From NCBI GenBank assembly GCA_017475845.1, contig JAFVEU010000275.1:1-16540 (forward strand): a stretch of 16,540 bases of DNA. Reading direction: 5' to 3'. The stretch comes from Lachnospiraceae bacterium. Its GTDB lineage: Bacteria > Bacillota > Clostridia > Lachnospirales > Lachnospiraceae. This document shows, in pieces, positions 7,833 through 14,700 of this stretch (positions are counted from its first letter, which is position 1; every line of letters begins with the position of its first letter). The notes under the pieces are model-generated. The model saw only the letters and a program-made list of their open reading frames with translations, was not told the origin of the DNA and did no database searches. The position numbers and the translations under genes were made by a program.

Positions 7833-8478
7833 AAGTTATGTAAACCCAAAAGCCCTGTTTTACATTAACTTCGTAAAGCGGCCCGTGGATGTGGTACTGG
7901 CGCTTCTCGCCATAGTACTGCTTTCTCCCCTTCTCCTTATCACAGCGCTCTTAGTGCGGGTTAAGCTGGGAAGTCCCGTTATATTCCGCCAGCAGAGACC
8001 GGGCAGGGACAATAAGATATTCGGACTCATGAAATTCCGCAGCATGACTGATGAGAGGGATGAAAGGGGAGAGCTGAAGAGTGACGAAGAGCGGCTCACT
8101 TCCTTCGGTAAGACCTTAAGATCCCTTTCCCTGGACGAGCTGCCGGAATTCTTTAATATACTGAAGGGTGATATGTCCTTTGTGGGACCGAGGCCCCTGC
8201 TGGTCCGTTATCTCCCCAGATATGATAAGGAACAGATACACAGGCATGATGTGCTGCCGGGTCTTACGGGGCTTGCCCAGGTGAAGGGAAGGAACGCTCT
8301 CACCTGGGAGGAGAAGTTCGCCTATGATCTGGAATATGTGAGAAACGTGTCTCCCATACTGGATATAAAGATCCTGTTCATGACCGTTTTCAAGGTGTTT
8401 AAGAGAGAGGGCATAAGCTCTGCCACAAACGCTACCATGGAGGAATTCTGGGGCAATGAAAAAGGAAAAGAAGGATAA
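7822..8478 (+). CDS. Undecaprenyl-phosphate sugar phosphotransferase, small monotopic PglC-like type
   Basis: This is a 218-residue bacterial sugar transferase (short monotopic phosphoglycosyl transferase). A single re-entrant hydrophobic segment (~22-45) contains the Ser-Pro break (S35-P36) that kinks this helix in PglC. The catalytic Asp-Glu pair is in SLDELPEF (D105-E106), followed by the GDMSFVGPRP motif (116-125) and LPGLTGLAQV. It lacks the large polytopic N-terminus of WcaJ/WbaP, so it is the minimal catalytic form. It should transfer a sugar-1-phosphate from a UDP-sugar to undecaprenyl phosphate at the inner leaflet, the first committed step of the glycan. The substrate is probably the product of the preceding dehydratase or a derivative. 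The start at 7822 overlaps the dehydratase end, and the stop overlaps the ATP-grasp gene by 23 bases, pointing to translational coupling. Confidence 0.95.
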   Translation: MKNESYVNPKALFYINFVKRPVDVVLALLAIVLLSPLLLITALLVRVKLGSPVIFRQQRPGRDNKIFGLMKFRSMTDERDERGELKSDEERLTSFGKTLRSLSLDELPEFFNILKGDMSFVGPRPLLVRYLPRYDKEQIHRHDVLPGLTGLAQVKGRNALTWEEKFAYDLEYVRNVSPILDIKILFMTVFKVFKREGISSATNATMEEFWGNEKGKEG

Positions 8479-9475
8479 TATAAATGTGCTGATCCTGTCT
8501 GCAGGCAGACGGGTGGAGCTTATCAACTGCTTTAAGAGGGCAAAGGAAAGACTTAAGCTGAAGGGAAACATCATAGCCGCGGATGCTTCGGAGCTGGCTC
8601 CTGCCCTGTATTTTGCGGACATAAACGAGATCGTGCCAAGGATCTCCGACGGAGACGCATATATAAAGGCCATAGTGGATATATGCAGGAATTTCAAGGT
8701 CTCTCTGGTGGTTCCCACAATAGACACGGAGCTTTTACTCCTGTCCGAAAGGAAGGAAGAGATAGAGGCCACAGGGGCAAAGGTCCTTATATCCGACAAA
8801 AACGTGACAAAGATATGCAGGGATAAGAAGAACACCCAGAGATTCCTGGAGGAACACGGGTTCCTGGCGCCCCATATGCTGTCACCCATGGAGCTTTCAA
8901 ATCCATCGGGCTTAGCCTATCCCCTTTTTATCAAGCCCAGGGACGGCAGCTCATCCATCAACGCTTTCCAGGTGCATAATGAGGAGGAGCTGGAGGTATA
9001 CTTAAAGCTCATTGAGAATCCCATAGTCCAGGAATACATAGAGGGCACCGAATATACCATAGATGCCTTTCTGGATTTTGAAAGCCGCCTCATCACCGTG
9101 GTGCCCAGAGTCAGGATCGCCACCAGAAGCGGCGAGATCGCCAAGGGCGTCATAAGGAAGGACAGGGACATCATGGAGGAAGTGAAGAAGCTCATGGCGG
9201 CCCTTAAGCCCATAGGACATATCACGGTGCAGTGCAAAAAGACCAGAAAGGGCATTGAATTCATCGAGATAAATCCCAGATTCGGCGGCGGCGCCCCAAT
9301 GTCCATCATGGCAGGAGCGGATTCCTGCGAAAACCTGTACAGACTCCTTCTGGGGGAGGAATTGAAATACAATGAGATGTTCAGGGAGAATCTGACCTTC
9401 CTCCGTTTTGACCAGAGTATAATGCTTAATGAGGACATGAAGAGGGAATATGAGTACGAAGGCAGTTATTTTTGA
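8456..9475 (+). CDS. ATP-grasp ligase of unknown substrate in glycan operon
   Basis: This 339-residue protein has an N-terminal Rossmann-like pre-ATP-grasp domain (INVLILSAGRRVEL), a central nucleotide site with lysine in FIKPRDGSSS (K160), QEYIEGTEYTID, and the metal-binding segment FIEINPRFGGG (E271, N273). It belongs to the carbamoyl-phosphate-synthase-like ATP-grasp group. Such enzymes join a carboxylate, activated as an acyl phosphate, to an amine or other nucleophile. In this context it may attach an amino acid or other acid to a sugar, but the sequence does not reveal the substrate. It overlaps the phosphoglycosyl transferase gene by 23 bases and the HAD gene by 26 bases. An in-frame GTG at 8486 after an AAGGA sequence is an alternative start that would remove the lysine-rich first ten residues. 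Confidence 0.9.
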   Translation: MKKEKKDNINVLILSAGRRVELINCFKRAKERLKLKGNIIAADASELAPALYFADINEIVPRISDGDAYIKAIVDICRNFKVSLVVPTIDTELLLLSERKEEIEATGAKVLISDKNVTKICRDKKNTQRFLEEHGFLAPHMLSPMELSNPSGLAYPLFIKPRDGSSSINAFQVHNEEELEVYLKLIENPIVQEYIEGTEYTIDAFLDFESRLITVVPRVRIATRSGEIAKGVIRKDRDIMEEVKKLMAALKPIGHITVQCKKTRKGIEFIEINPRFGGGAPMSIMAGADSCENLYRLLLGEELKYNEMFRENLTFLRFDQSIMLNEDMKREYEYEGSYF

Positions 9476-10136
9476 TCTGGACGATACCCTGGCATCCGAA
9501 ACGGATTATGCCCGGAGCGGCTACAGGGCAGTTTCCTCCTATCTCATAAAGACCGGATTTCCCGTAAAAGACGGGGACCTGATATACAGGGAATTCATTT
9601 CACTTTTCAATGAGGATCATAAGAGGGTTTTTAACAGATTCCTTATAAACCACGGTCTTCCGGACAGCCGGGACAGGGTTATGGAGCTGGTGGAGGTTTA
9701 CAGGAACCATCTGCCGGATATCGCTTATTATGAGGATGTTGAGCCACTGCTCCTTAAGCTTGGTGAAATGGGTATAAAAAAGGGGATCCTCTCCGACGGA
9801 TATGCAGTAACCCAGAGACAGAAGATAAAGGCACTGAAGGCGGAAGAGGATTTTGATATAATAGTCCTTACGGATGAACTGGGAAGAGAGGCCTGGAAAC
9901 CGAGCCCCAAGGGTTTTGAACTCATAGAGGAGCGTCTTTCCCTTAAACCCGCAGAGATACTCTATGTGGGAGATAATCCGGAAAAGGACTTTTACCTCTC
10001 TGTCACAGCCGGCATAAGGACTGCAAGGATAATCCGGGAGGAAGGAGTATACAGCTCCCGGGAGTATTATGAGGGAGTAAAGGAAGATATGAGGATCACT
10101 TCCCTGGAGGAGATAGCGGGGATGATCGGAGACTGA
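9450..10136 (+). CDS. HAD-superfamily hydrolase (phosphatase-like), paired with ATP-grasp
   Basis: All four HAD motifs are present: DLDDTL with nucleophile D9 and acid D11, S115 in ILSDG, K150 in WKPSP, and GDNPEKD with D175 and D180. A helical insert between motifs I and II (~15-95) is a type C1 cap, so this is a subfamily I small-molecule phosphatase-type enzyme. The length of 228 residues is normal. The start ATG 9450 lies inside the ATP-grasp gene with AGAGGG at 9441-9446, so the two are very likely translated together. A role in removing a phosphate from an intermediate made for, or by, the ATP-grasp step is inferred. Forty-five bases separate it from the response regulator. Confidence 0.92.
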   Translation: MSTKAVIFDLDDTLASETDYARSGYRAVSSYLIKTGFPVKDGDLIYREFISLFNEDHKRVFNRFLINHGLPDSRDRVMELVEVYRNHLPDIAYYEDVEPLLLKLGEMGIKKGILSDGYAVTQRQKIKALKAEEDFDIIVLTDELGREAWKPSPKGFELIEERLSLKPAEILYVGDNPEKDFYLSVTAGIRTARIIREEGVYSSREYYEGVKEDMRITSLEEIAGMIGD

Positions 10137-10159
10137 AGATACAGGATTTCCGTGTGATG

Positions 10160-10166
10160 AAAGGAG
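10160..10166 (+). promoter_or_regulatory. Ribosome binding site with long spacer before the HD-GYP gene
   Basis: AAAGGAG is a near-perfect Shine-Dalgarno match but lies 15 bases from ATG 10182, longer than the usual 6-10. The next codons upstream in frame contain no ATG, GTG or TTG before the site, so the start is not in doubt. The long spacer may lower translation of the regulator compared with its neighbours. Confidence 0.6.
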
Positions 10167-10181
10167 CGTCACTGTAATAAT

Positions 10182-11204
10182 ATGGCAGATTGGGTTGTAG
10201 TAGTTGATGATGATTCCATGAACGTGCAAATGGCCAGCCTGATACTTAGCAGGAACGGTCTTCGCGCCACTCCCCTTAAATCGGGAAAGGAACTCTTAAA
10301 GCTGGTTTCCGAGGGAAACAGGCCGGACCTTATCCTTCTTGACATCATGATGCCGGAGATGGACGGTTTTCAGACCATCGAAAGCTTAAGGGAGGTGGAA
10401 AAGGAGCAGGGTTTCCAGGAGATCCCCGTTATCTTCCTTACCGCAAACGAAGCCGGAAAGGCAGAGATGAAGGGACTGGCACTGGGAGCCATGGATTTCA
10501 TCCGCAAGCCCTTTATTCCGGAAGTACTGGTCATGAGGGTAAAGCACATCATAGAGCTTAAGGCATTGCAGAGGGACCTGGCCAGCGAGGTGGAAAAAAA
10601 GACTGCAGAAGTAAAACAGCTTTCCATACAGGTGGTACAGGCCATGGCAGACGCCATAGACGCGAAGGACACCTATACCAACGGTCACTCAAGAAGGGTG
10701 GCGGAATACGCCTGGGCCATGGCAGAGAGACTTGGATATGATGATAAGACCCAGAAGAGCATATATATGATGGGCCTCCTCCATGACGTGGGAAAGATAG
10801 GGGTTCCGGATGCAGTGATAAACAAGCCCGCCAGGCTCACGGATGAGGAGTATGAGATCATCAAGACCCATCCGGTCATCGGTGCCAGGATCCTTGAGAA
10901 GATAAAGGCCATGCCCACCCTTATGACCGGGGCAAAGTGGCATCACGAGAGATATGACGGGACCGGGTATCCGGACGGACTTAAGGGAAAGGATATTCCG
11001 GAGGAAGCCAGGATAATCGCGGTGGCCGATGCCTATGACGCCATGTCCAGCCGCAGGAGCTACAGGGACGAGCTGAGCCAGGCCACGGTGAGAGCTGAGA
11101 TCGAAAAGGGAAGGGGAACCCAGTTTGACCCCGCCTTTGCGGATATAATGCTTCAGATGATAGATGAAGATAAGAACTATGACATGAGAGAACATGTACT
11201 TTGA
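10182..11204 (+). CDS. Response regulator with HD-GYP domain, predicted cyclic-di-GMP phosphodiesterase
   Basis: The receiver domain (1-~120) is intact: acidic pocket D9-D11, phosphoacceptor D54 in LLDIMMPEMDG, T87 and K109. A helical coiled linker (~121-160) leads to an HD-GYP domain: NGHSRRV with H169, HDVGK (201-205), the HHE triplet (254-256) and DGTGYP (259-264). All visible metal ligands and the GYP signature are present, so it should be active. Such proteins hydrolyse cyclic di-GMP under control of receiver phosphorylation. There is no DNA-binding domain and no histidine kinase in the window, so the partner kinase is elsewhere. No in-frame alternative start exists just upstream. Its position inside a glycan operon suggests that polysaccharide production and cyclic-di-GMP level are linked. 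Confidence 0.95.
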   Translation: MADWVVVVDDDSMNVQMASLILSRNGLRATPLKSGKELLKLVSEGNRPDLILLDIMMPEMDGFQTIESLREVEKEQGFQEIPVIFLTANEAGKAEMKGLALGAMDFIRKPFIPEVLVMRVKHIIELKALQRDLASEVEKKTAEVKQLSIQVVQAMADAIDAKDTYTNGHSRRVAEYAWAMAERLGYDDKTQKSIYMMGLLHDVGKIGVPDAVINKPARLTDEEYEIIKTHPVIGARILEKIKAMPTLMTGAKWHHERYDGTGYPDGLKGKDIPEEARIIAVADAYDAMSSRRSYRDELSQATVRAEIEKGRGTQFDPAFADIMLQMIDEDKNYDMREHVL

Positions 11205-11206
11205 TC

Positions 11207-12391
11207 ATGAACGTACTGTGCTTATTTCAAAAATTTGATTTTTCTTCTTCCACGATCTATCTTGATCTGGTCATGGCTCTTAAGGACAGGGGGCACCGGG
11301 TCATGATCCTTTCCTGCACTTCCGAAGAGAAGGAAAGCCCTTTTGAGGTAAGGGATTCCATAAGCACGGGATATGTGCGGGTTCCGGATCAGTTCCGCTC
11401 GGGAAAGATCAAAAAAGGTCTTGTCCAGCTGATGCTGGGACGAAAGATCCTTAACGGGGTAAGGAAATATTTCTGGAAGGAAAAGGTTGACATAATTATT
11501 TATCCCACGCCTCCCGTTACCCTTGCAGGCATACTCAAGCCCCTGAAGGACCATTTCAATGCAGTGAATTATCTGATGCTGAAGGACATTTTCCCCCAGA
11601 ATGCGGTGGACCTTCATATGATGAAGGAGGGCAGCCTTATCTACCGGCTATTTAAGGGGATGGAGGAGGAACTCTATGAATATTCGGACGTCATAGGCTG
11701 CATGTCCTCAAAGAATATGGATCATGTGGGGGTTAACGAGGGAGAGAGCGTTCTCGGAAAGCTGGAGCTCTTCCCCAATACGGTAAAGGTTCTGGAAGCA
11801 GAGCCTGAGGAGAAGGTTTTCGCTTCCGGAGACAAGGTAAGCTTTATCTTCGGGGGGAATCTCGGGAAACCACAGGCCGTGGATCATCTCCTTAAGGGGA
11901 TAGAGCTTCTTAAGGACTTTGAGGAGGCGGAGTTTACCTTTATCGGCTCCGGCACGGAAGAAAATATGATCCGGGACTATATAGAGAGGGAGAGACCGGG
12001 TAATCTGAAGCTCTTAAAGGAGCTGCCGAGGAGAGAGTATGAGGAGCTGCTGAAGAAAGCGGATGTGGGGATAGTCTCGCTGAGTCCCGATTTCACCATA
12101 CCCAATTACCCTTCCAGGATCCTTTCCTATATGCAGATGGGGAAGCCCATACTGGCAGTTACGGATAAGAATACGGACATAAGGGAGCTGGTGACTGAGG
12201 ACGCCTGCTGCGGATACTGGTGCTATTCGGGAGATGAGAAGGCTTTTGCGGGGACGGTAAAAAAGATAGTATCCGAAAAGGAGCTGCTGTCCTCTCTCGG
12301 AAGAAACGGCAGGGAATATTTAAAAGAGTATTTCAACGTGGAAAGATCGGTGGACATACTGGAAAATGCGGTTGAAGCCCGGAAGAAGTGA
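11207..12391 (+). CDS. WbuB-like GT4 glycosyltransferase (putative N-acetylfucosamine transferase)
   Basis: This is a GT-B fold glycosyltransferase of about 394 residues. The N-terminal acceptor domain begins MNVLCLFQKF and carries DIFPQNAVDL (127-136), a segment I associate with the WbuB branch of family GT4. The donor domain starts near FGGNLGKPQ (215-222) and includes PNYPSRILSYMQMGKPILA. I chose ATG 11207, two bases after the regulator stop; an in-frame TTG at 11201 overlapping that stop is less likely. WbuB of E. coli O-antigen clusters acts in clusters with fnlA, fnlB and fnlC and is assigned to L-FucNAc transfer, which fits the three genes directly downstream here. Donor specificity remains inferred. 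A cytoplasmic or membrane-peripheral location is expected. Forty-nine bases separate it from capE. Confidence 0.9.
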   Translation: MNVLCLFQKFDFSSSTIYLDLVMALKDRGHRVMILSCTSEEKESPFEVRDSISTGYVRVPDQFRSGKIKKGLVQLMLGRKILNGVRKYFWKEKVDIIIYPTPPVTLAGILKPLKDHFNAVNYLMLKDIFPQNAVDLHMMKEGSLIYRLFKGMEEELYEYSDVIGCMSSKNMDHVGVNEGESVLGKLELFPNTVKVLEAEPEEKVFASGDKVSFIFGGNLGKPQAVDHLLKGIELLKDFEEAEFTFIGSGTEENMIRDYIERERPGNLKLLKELPRREYEELLKKADVGIVSLSPDFTIPNYPSRILSYMQMGKPILAVTDKNTDIRELVTEDACCGYWCYSGDEKAFAGTVKKIVSEKELLSSLGRNGREYLKEYFNVERSVDILENAVEARKK

Positions 12392-12440
12392 CATGGAGTG
12401 AAACGGTCATCAGACAGTGAAGGGAGTGACATGAGATAAA

Positions 12441-13469
12441 ATGGACGAGAGGATATTTGAGGGAAAGACTTTGATGATAACCGGGGGCACAGGCTCCTTC
12501 GGAAATGCGGTGTTAAAGAGGTTCCTCCATACGGGGATCGGAGAGATACGCATCTTTTCAAGAGATGAAAAGAAGCAGGACGAGATGCGGCATATCTATA
12601 ACGATCCCAAGATCAAGTACTTTAGAGGAGATGTGCGGGAAGCGGGATCCCTGGAGGATGCCATGCACGGCGTGGATTATATCTTCCATGCGGCGGCCCT
12701 AAAGCAGGTGCCGAGCTGCGAATTCTTTCCGGTGGAAGCGGTAAAGACCAATGTTCTGGGTACGGATAACGTGCTCACCGCCGCAATAAGGGCAGGGGTA
12801 AAAAAGGTGGTCTGCCTTTCAACGGACAAGGCCGCATATCCCATAAATGCCATGGGGACCGGCAAGGCCATGATGGAAAAGGTCTTTGTGGCAAAGAGCA
12901 GGACCATAGACCAGGATAAGACACTTATCTGCGGCACCAGGTACGGAAATGTCATGTGCTCCAGAGGCTCGGTCATCCCTCTTTTCATAGACCAGATAAA
13001 AGAGGGCAGGCCCATAACCATAACGGAGCCAAAGATGACAAGGTTTATCATGTCCTTAGAGGAAGCGGTGGAGCTGGTGCTCTTTGCCTTCGAAAACGCC
13101 AATGCCGGGGACATCATGGTACAAAAGGCTCCGGCCTGCACCATAGAAGTCCTGGCGGAAGCGGTGAAGGAGCTCTTTAACGCAAAGGATCATGAGACCA
13201 GGATAATAGGAGTCCGCCACGGGGAAAAGATGGCGGAGACCCTCCTTACGGCAGAGGAGTGCTTAAGGGCAACGGACGAGGGAGACTTCTTCAGGGTGCC
13301 TGCGGACAACAGGGATCTGAATTACGATAAGTATTTCATCGAAGGAAATACAGGCAGGCCGAAATTCGATACCTTTAATTCGGACAATACAGAGATACTC
13401 GATGTTCAACAGGTTAAGGAAAAGCTCCTTAAGCTTGACTATATCAAGCAGAGACTTGAGGAGGAATAA
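12441..13469 (+). CDS. capE: CapE/FnlA: UDP-GlcNAc 4,6-dehydratase / 5-epimerase
   Basis: This 342-residue extended SDR has NAD(P) motif TGGTGSFG (14-21) and the segment STDKAAYPINAMGTGK with M138 and K142, where Met replaces the usual SDR Tyr, as in CapE/FnlA/WbjB. It performs the first step of UDP-L-FucNAc synthesis: dehydration of UDP-GlcNAc with C5 inversion (and C3 epimerisation in the family). Identification is strengthened by capF and capG directly downstream. The start ATG 12441 is preceded by AGGGAG (12421-12426) at a rather long spacing; a nearer ATG at 12431 is followed by a stop two codons later. It is soluble and has no membrane segment, unlike the longer dehydratase at the head of this operon. 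Six bases separate its stop from the capF start. Confidence 0.95.
   Translation: MDERIFEGKTLMITGGTGSFGNAVLKRFLHTGIGEIRIFSRDEKKQDEMRHIYNDPKIKYFRGDVREAGSLEDAMHGVDYIFHAAALKQVPSCEFFPVEAVKTNVLGTDNVLTAAIRAGVKKVVCLSTDKAAYPINAMGTGKAMMEKVFVAKSRTIDQDKTLICGTRYGNVMCSRGSVIPLFIDQIKEGRPITITEPKMTRFIMSLEEAVELVLFAFENANAGDIMVQKAPACTIEVLAEAVKELFNAKDHETRIIGVRHGEKMAETLLTAEECLRATDEGDFFRVPADNRDLNYDKYFIEGNTGRPKFDTFNSDNTEILDVQQVKEKLLKLDYIKQRLEEE
13458..13465 (+). promoter_or_regulatory. Strong ribosome binding site fixing the GTG start of capF
   Basis: GAGGAGGA lies within the last codons of capE, ten bases before GTG 13476. The GTG begins MKILVTGAGGFLG, the expected SDR N-terminus, and no ATG fits. The site supports translational coupling of capE and capF. 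Confidence 0.75.
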
Positions 13470-13475
13470 GATCCG

Positions 13476-14594
13476 GTGAAGATCCTTGTAACAGGGGCAG
13501 GGGGCTTCCTTGGGAAAAACCTGGTCTGTAATCTTAAAAACGCAGGCTATGACGAGGTTTTTTCCTACGATATCTCCTCTACCGAAGAAGAATTCAATAC
13601 CTATACCGGGCAATGCGATTTCGTATTCCATCTGGCAGGAGTAAACCGTCCGAAGGACCCCCGGGAATTCGTGACGGGAAACGCCGGTCTTACGGAGAAG
13701 CTGATAAGCCGCCTTAAGGAATGTGGGAACAAGGTGCCCATCCTCCTTTCATCTTCCATACAGGCAGGTCTCAATAACGATTACGGAAAGTCCAAAAGAG
13801 AAGCGGAAGAGCTGGTCTTCTCCTACGGAAGGGACGAGGATGTGCCGGTATATGTTTACCGCTTCCCCAATCTCTTCGGGAAATGGAGCAGGCCCAATTA
13901 CAATACGGTGATCGCCACCTTCTGCCATAATATCGCAAGAGACCTTCCCATCAGGATAGACGACAGGGAGCACGTGGTGTCACTTGCCTACGTGGATGAT
14001 GTCATAGGGCAGTTCCTCCGCATATTAAAGACGGGAATAAGGCTGCCGGCGGGAGAATTTGTCACCTTTCCTCCGAATCTCATCTATGAAAGAAAGCTTG
14101 GCTACATTGCGGATACCATCCTCTCCTTTAAGAAGTCCAGGGAAGATCTTATGGTGCCTGACATGAGGGATGAATTTGTGTCAAAGCTCTACAGCACCTA
14201 CCTCTCCTTCCTTCCGGAGGAGGGCTTTTCCTATCCCCTGAAAAAGAATTCCGACCAGCGGGGGTCATTTACGGAGTTTCTGAAGAGCACAGACCGGGGC
14301 CAGGTCTCGATAAACGTAAGCCATCCGGGGATAACCAAGGGGCAGCATTGGCACAATTCCAAGAACGAGAAGTTTCTGGTGGTCTCCGGCAGGGGACGGA
14401 TAGAATTCCGTAAGATAGGGACAGAAGAGGTGATAACCTACCACGTTTCCGGCGACAACCCGGAGGTGGTGGATATACCCACCGGCTATACCCATAATAT
14501 AATAAACGAAGGTGATACAGATCTGGTGACCGTCATGTGGGCCAACGAGATCTTTGATCCGGAGCACCCGGACACCTTCTACGAAACAGTATAG
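13476..14594 (+). CDS. capF: CapF/FnlB: bifunctional SDR reductase-cupin of UDP-L-FucNAc synthesis
   Basis: The gene begins with GTG at 13476 behind a strong GAGGAGGA site (13458-13465). The N-terminal SDR half has GAGGFLG (7-13) and YGKSK with Y103 and K107 after an SSS run. The C-terminal half (~255-372) is a cupin with H291, H293, E298 and H340 in HWHNSKNEKF and GYTHN, matching the HxH...E...H zinc site known from CapF. In Staphylococcus aureus the cupin domain epimerises the CapE product at C3 and the SDR domain reduces the 4-ketone with NADPH to give UDP-6-deoxy-L-talose-NAc. The length of 372 residues is normal. Its place between capE and capG fixes the assignment. A 106-base gap with two inverted repeats separates it from capG, the largest gap in the window. 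Confidence 0.96.
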   Translation: MKILVTGAGGFLGKNLVCNLKNAGYDEVFSYDISSTEEEFNTYTGQCDFVFHLAGVNRPKDPREFVTGNAGLTEKLISRLKECGNKVPILLSSSIQAGLNNDYGKSKREAEELVFSYGRDEDVPVYVYRFPNLFGKWSRPNYNTVIATFCHNIARDLPIRIDDREHVVSLAYVDDVIGQFLRILKTGIRLPAGEFVTFPPNLIYERKLGYIADTILSFKKSREDLMVPDMRDEFVSKLYSTYLSFLPEEGFSYPLKKNSDQRGSFTEFLKSTDRGQVSINVSHPGITKGQHWHNSKNEKFLVVSGRGRIEFRKIGTEEVITYHVSGDNPEVVDIPTGYTHNIINEGDTDLVTVMWANEIFDPEHPDTFYETV

Positions 14595-14598
14595 TAAG

Positions 14599-14632
14599 GT
14601 CCTGTAAAGTTTTCATGAATACTTTACGGGAC
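14599..14632. promoter_or_regulatory. Inverted repeat 1 in the capF-capG gap
   Basis: GTCCTGTAAAGT and ACTTTACGGGAC form a 12-base-pair stem with one G-T wobble around a ten-base loop (TTTCATGAAT, itself containing the palindrome TTCATGAA). It begins five bases after the capF stop. No T run follows, so it is not a typical rho-independent terminator. It could be an mRNA stability or processing hairpin, or a DNA operator for a dimeric regulator. The structure is seen directly; the function is unknown. Confidence 0.55.
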
Positions 14633-14635
14633 GTA

Positions 14636-14674
14636 GGCCACGGCTCCGCGAAGAGGATTCTAAATGTCGTGGCC
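14636..14674. other. Inverted repeat 2 in the capF-capG gap, possible structured leader
   Basis: GGCCACG (14636-14642) and CGTGGCC (14668-14674) form a perfect seven-base-pair stem enclosing 25 bases. It starts three bases after inverted repeat 1 ends and finishes about 26 bases before capG. Together the two stems fill most of the 106-base gap. I see no match to a riboswitch I know and no clear promoter. A role in setting capG expression relative to capE and capF is possible. Confidence 0.45.
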
Positions 14675-14700
14675 CTCAATGGAACGAAAGGACAGGTAAA

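Noticed and set aside
8116..8889. 257-codon open frame on the - strand across the phosphoglycosyl transferase and ATP-grasp genes
   Set aside because: Low-complexity Ser/Phe/Leu composition is typical of antisense shadows, and both + strand genes are strongly supported.
9600..10229. 209-codon open frame on the - strand opposite the HAD gene
   Set aside because: Overlaps a gene with all four HAD motifs and has no recognisable domain.
11201..11206. TTG at 11201 as the start of the WbuB-like gene
   Set aside because: ATG 11207 gives the expected N-terminus (MNVLCLFQ) directly after the previous stop; TTG would add only two residues.
12388..12435. Imperfect direct repeat GTGACATG(G)AG in the gap before capE
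   Set aside because: Short, imperfect and explained by purine-rich ribosome-site sequence; not enough for an operator or attachment site.
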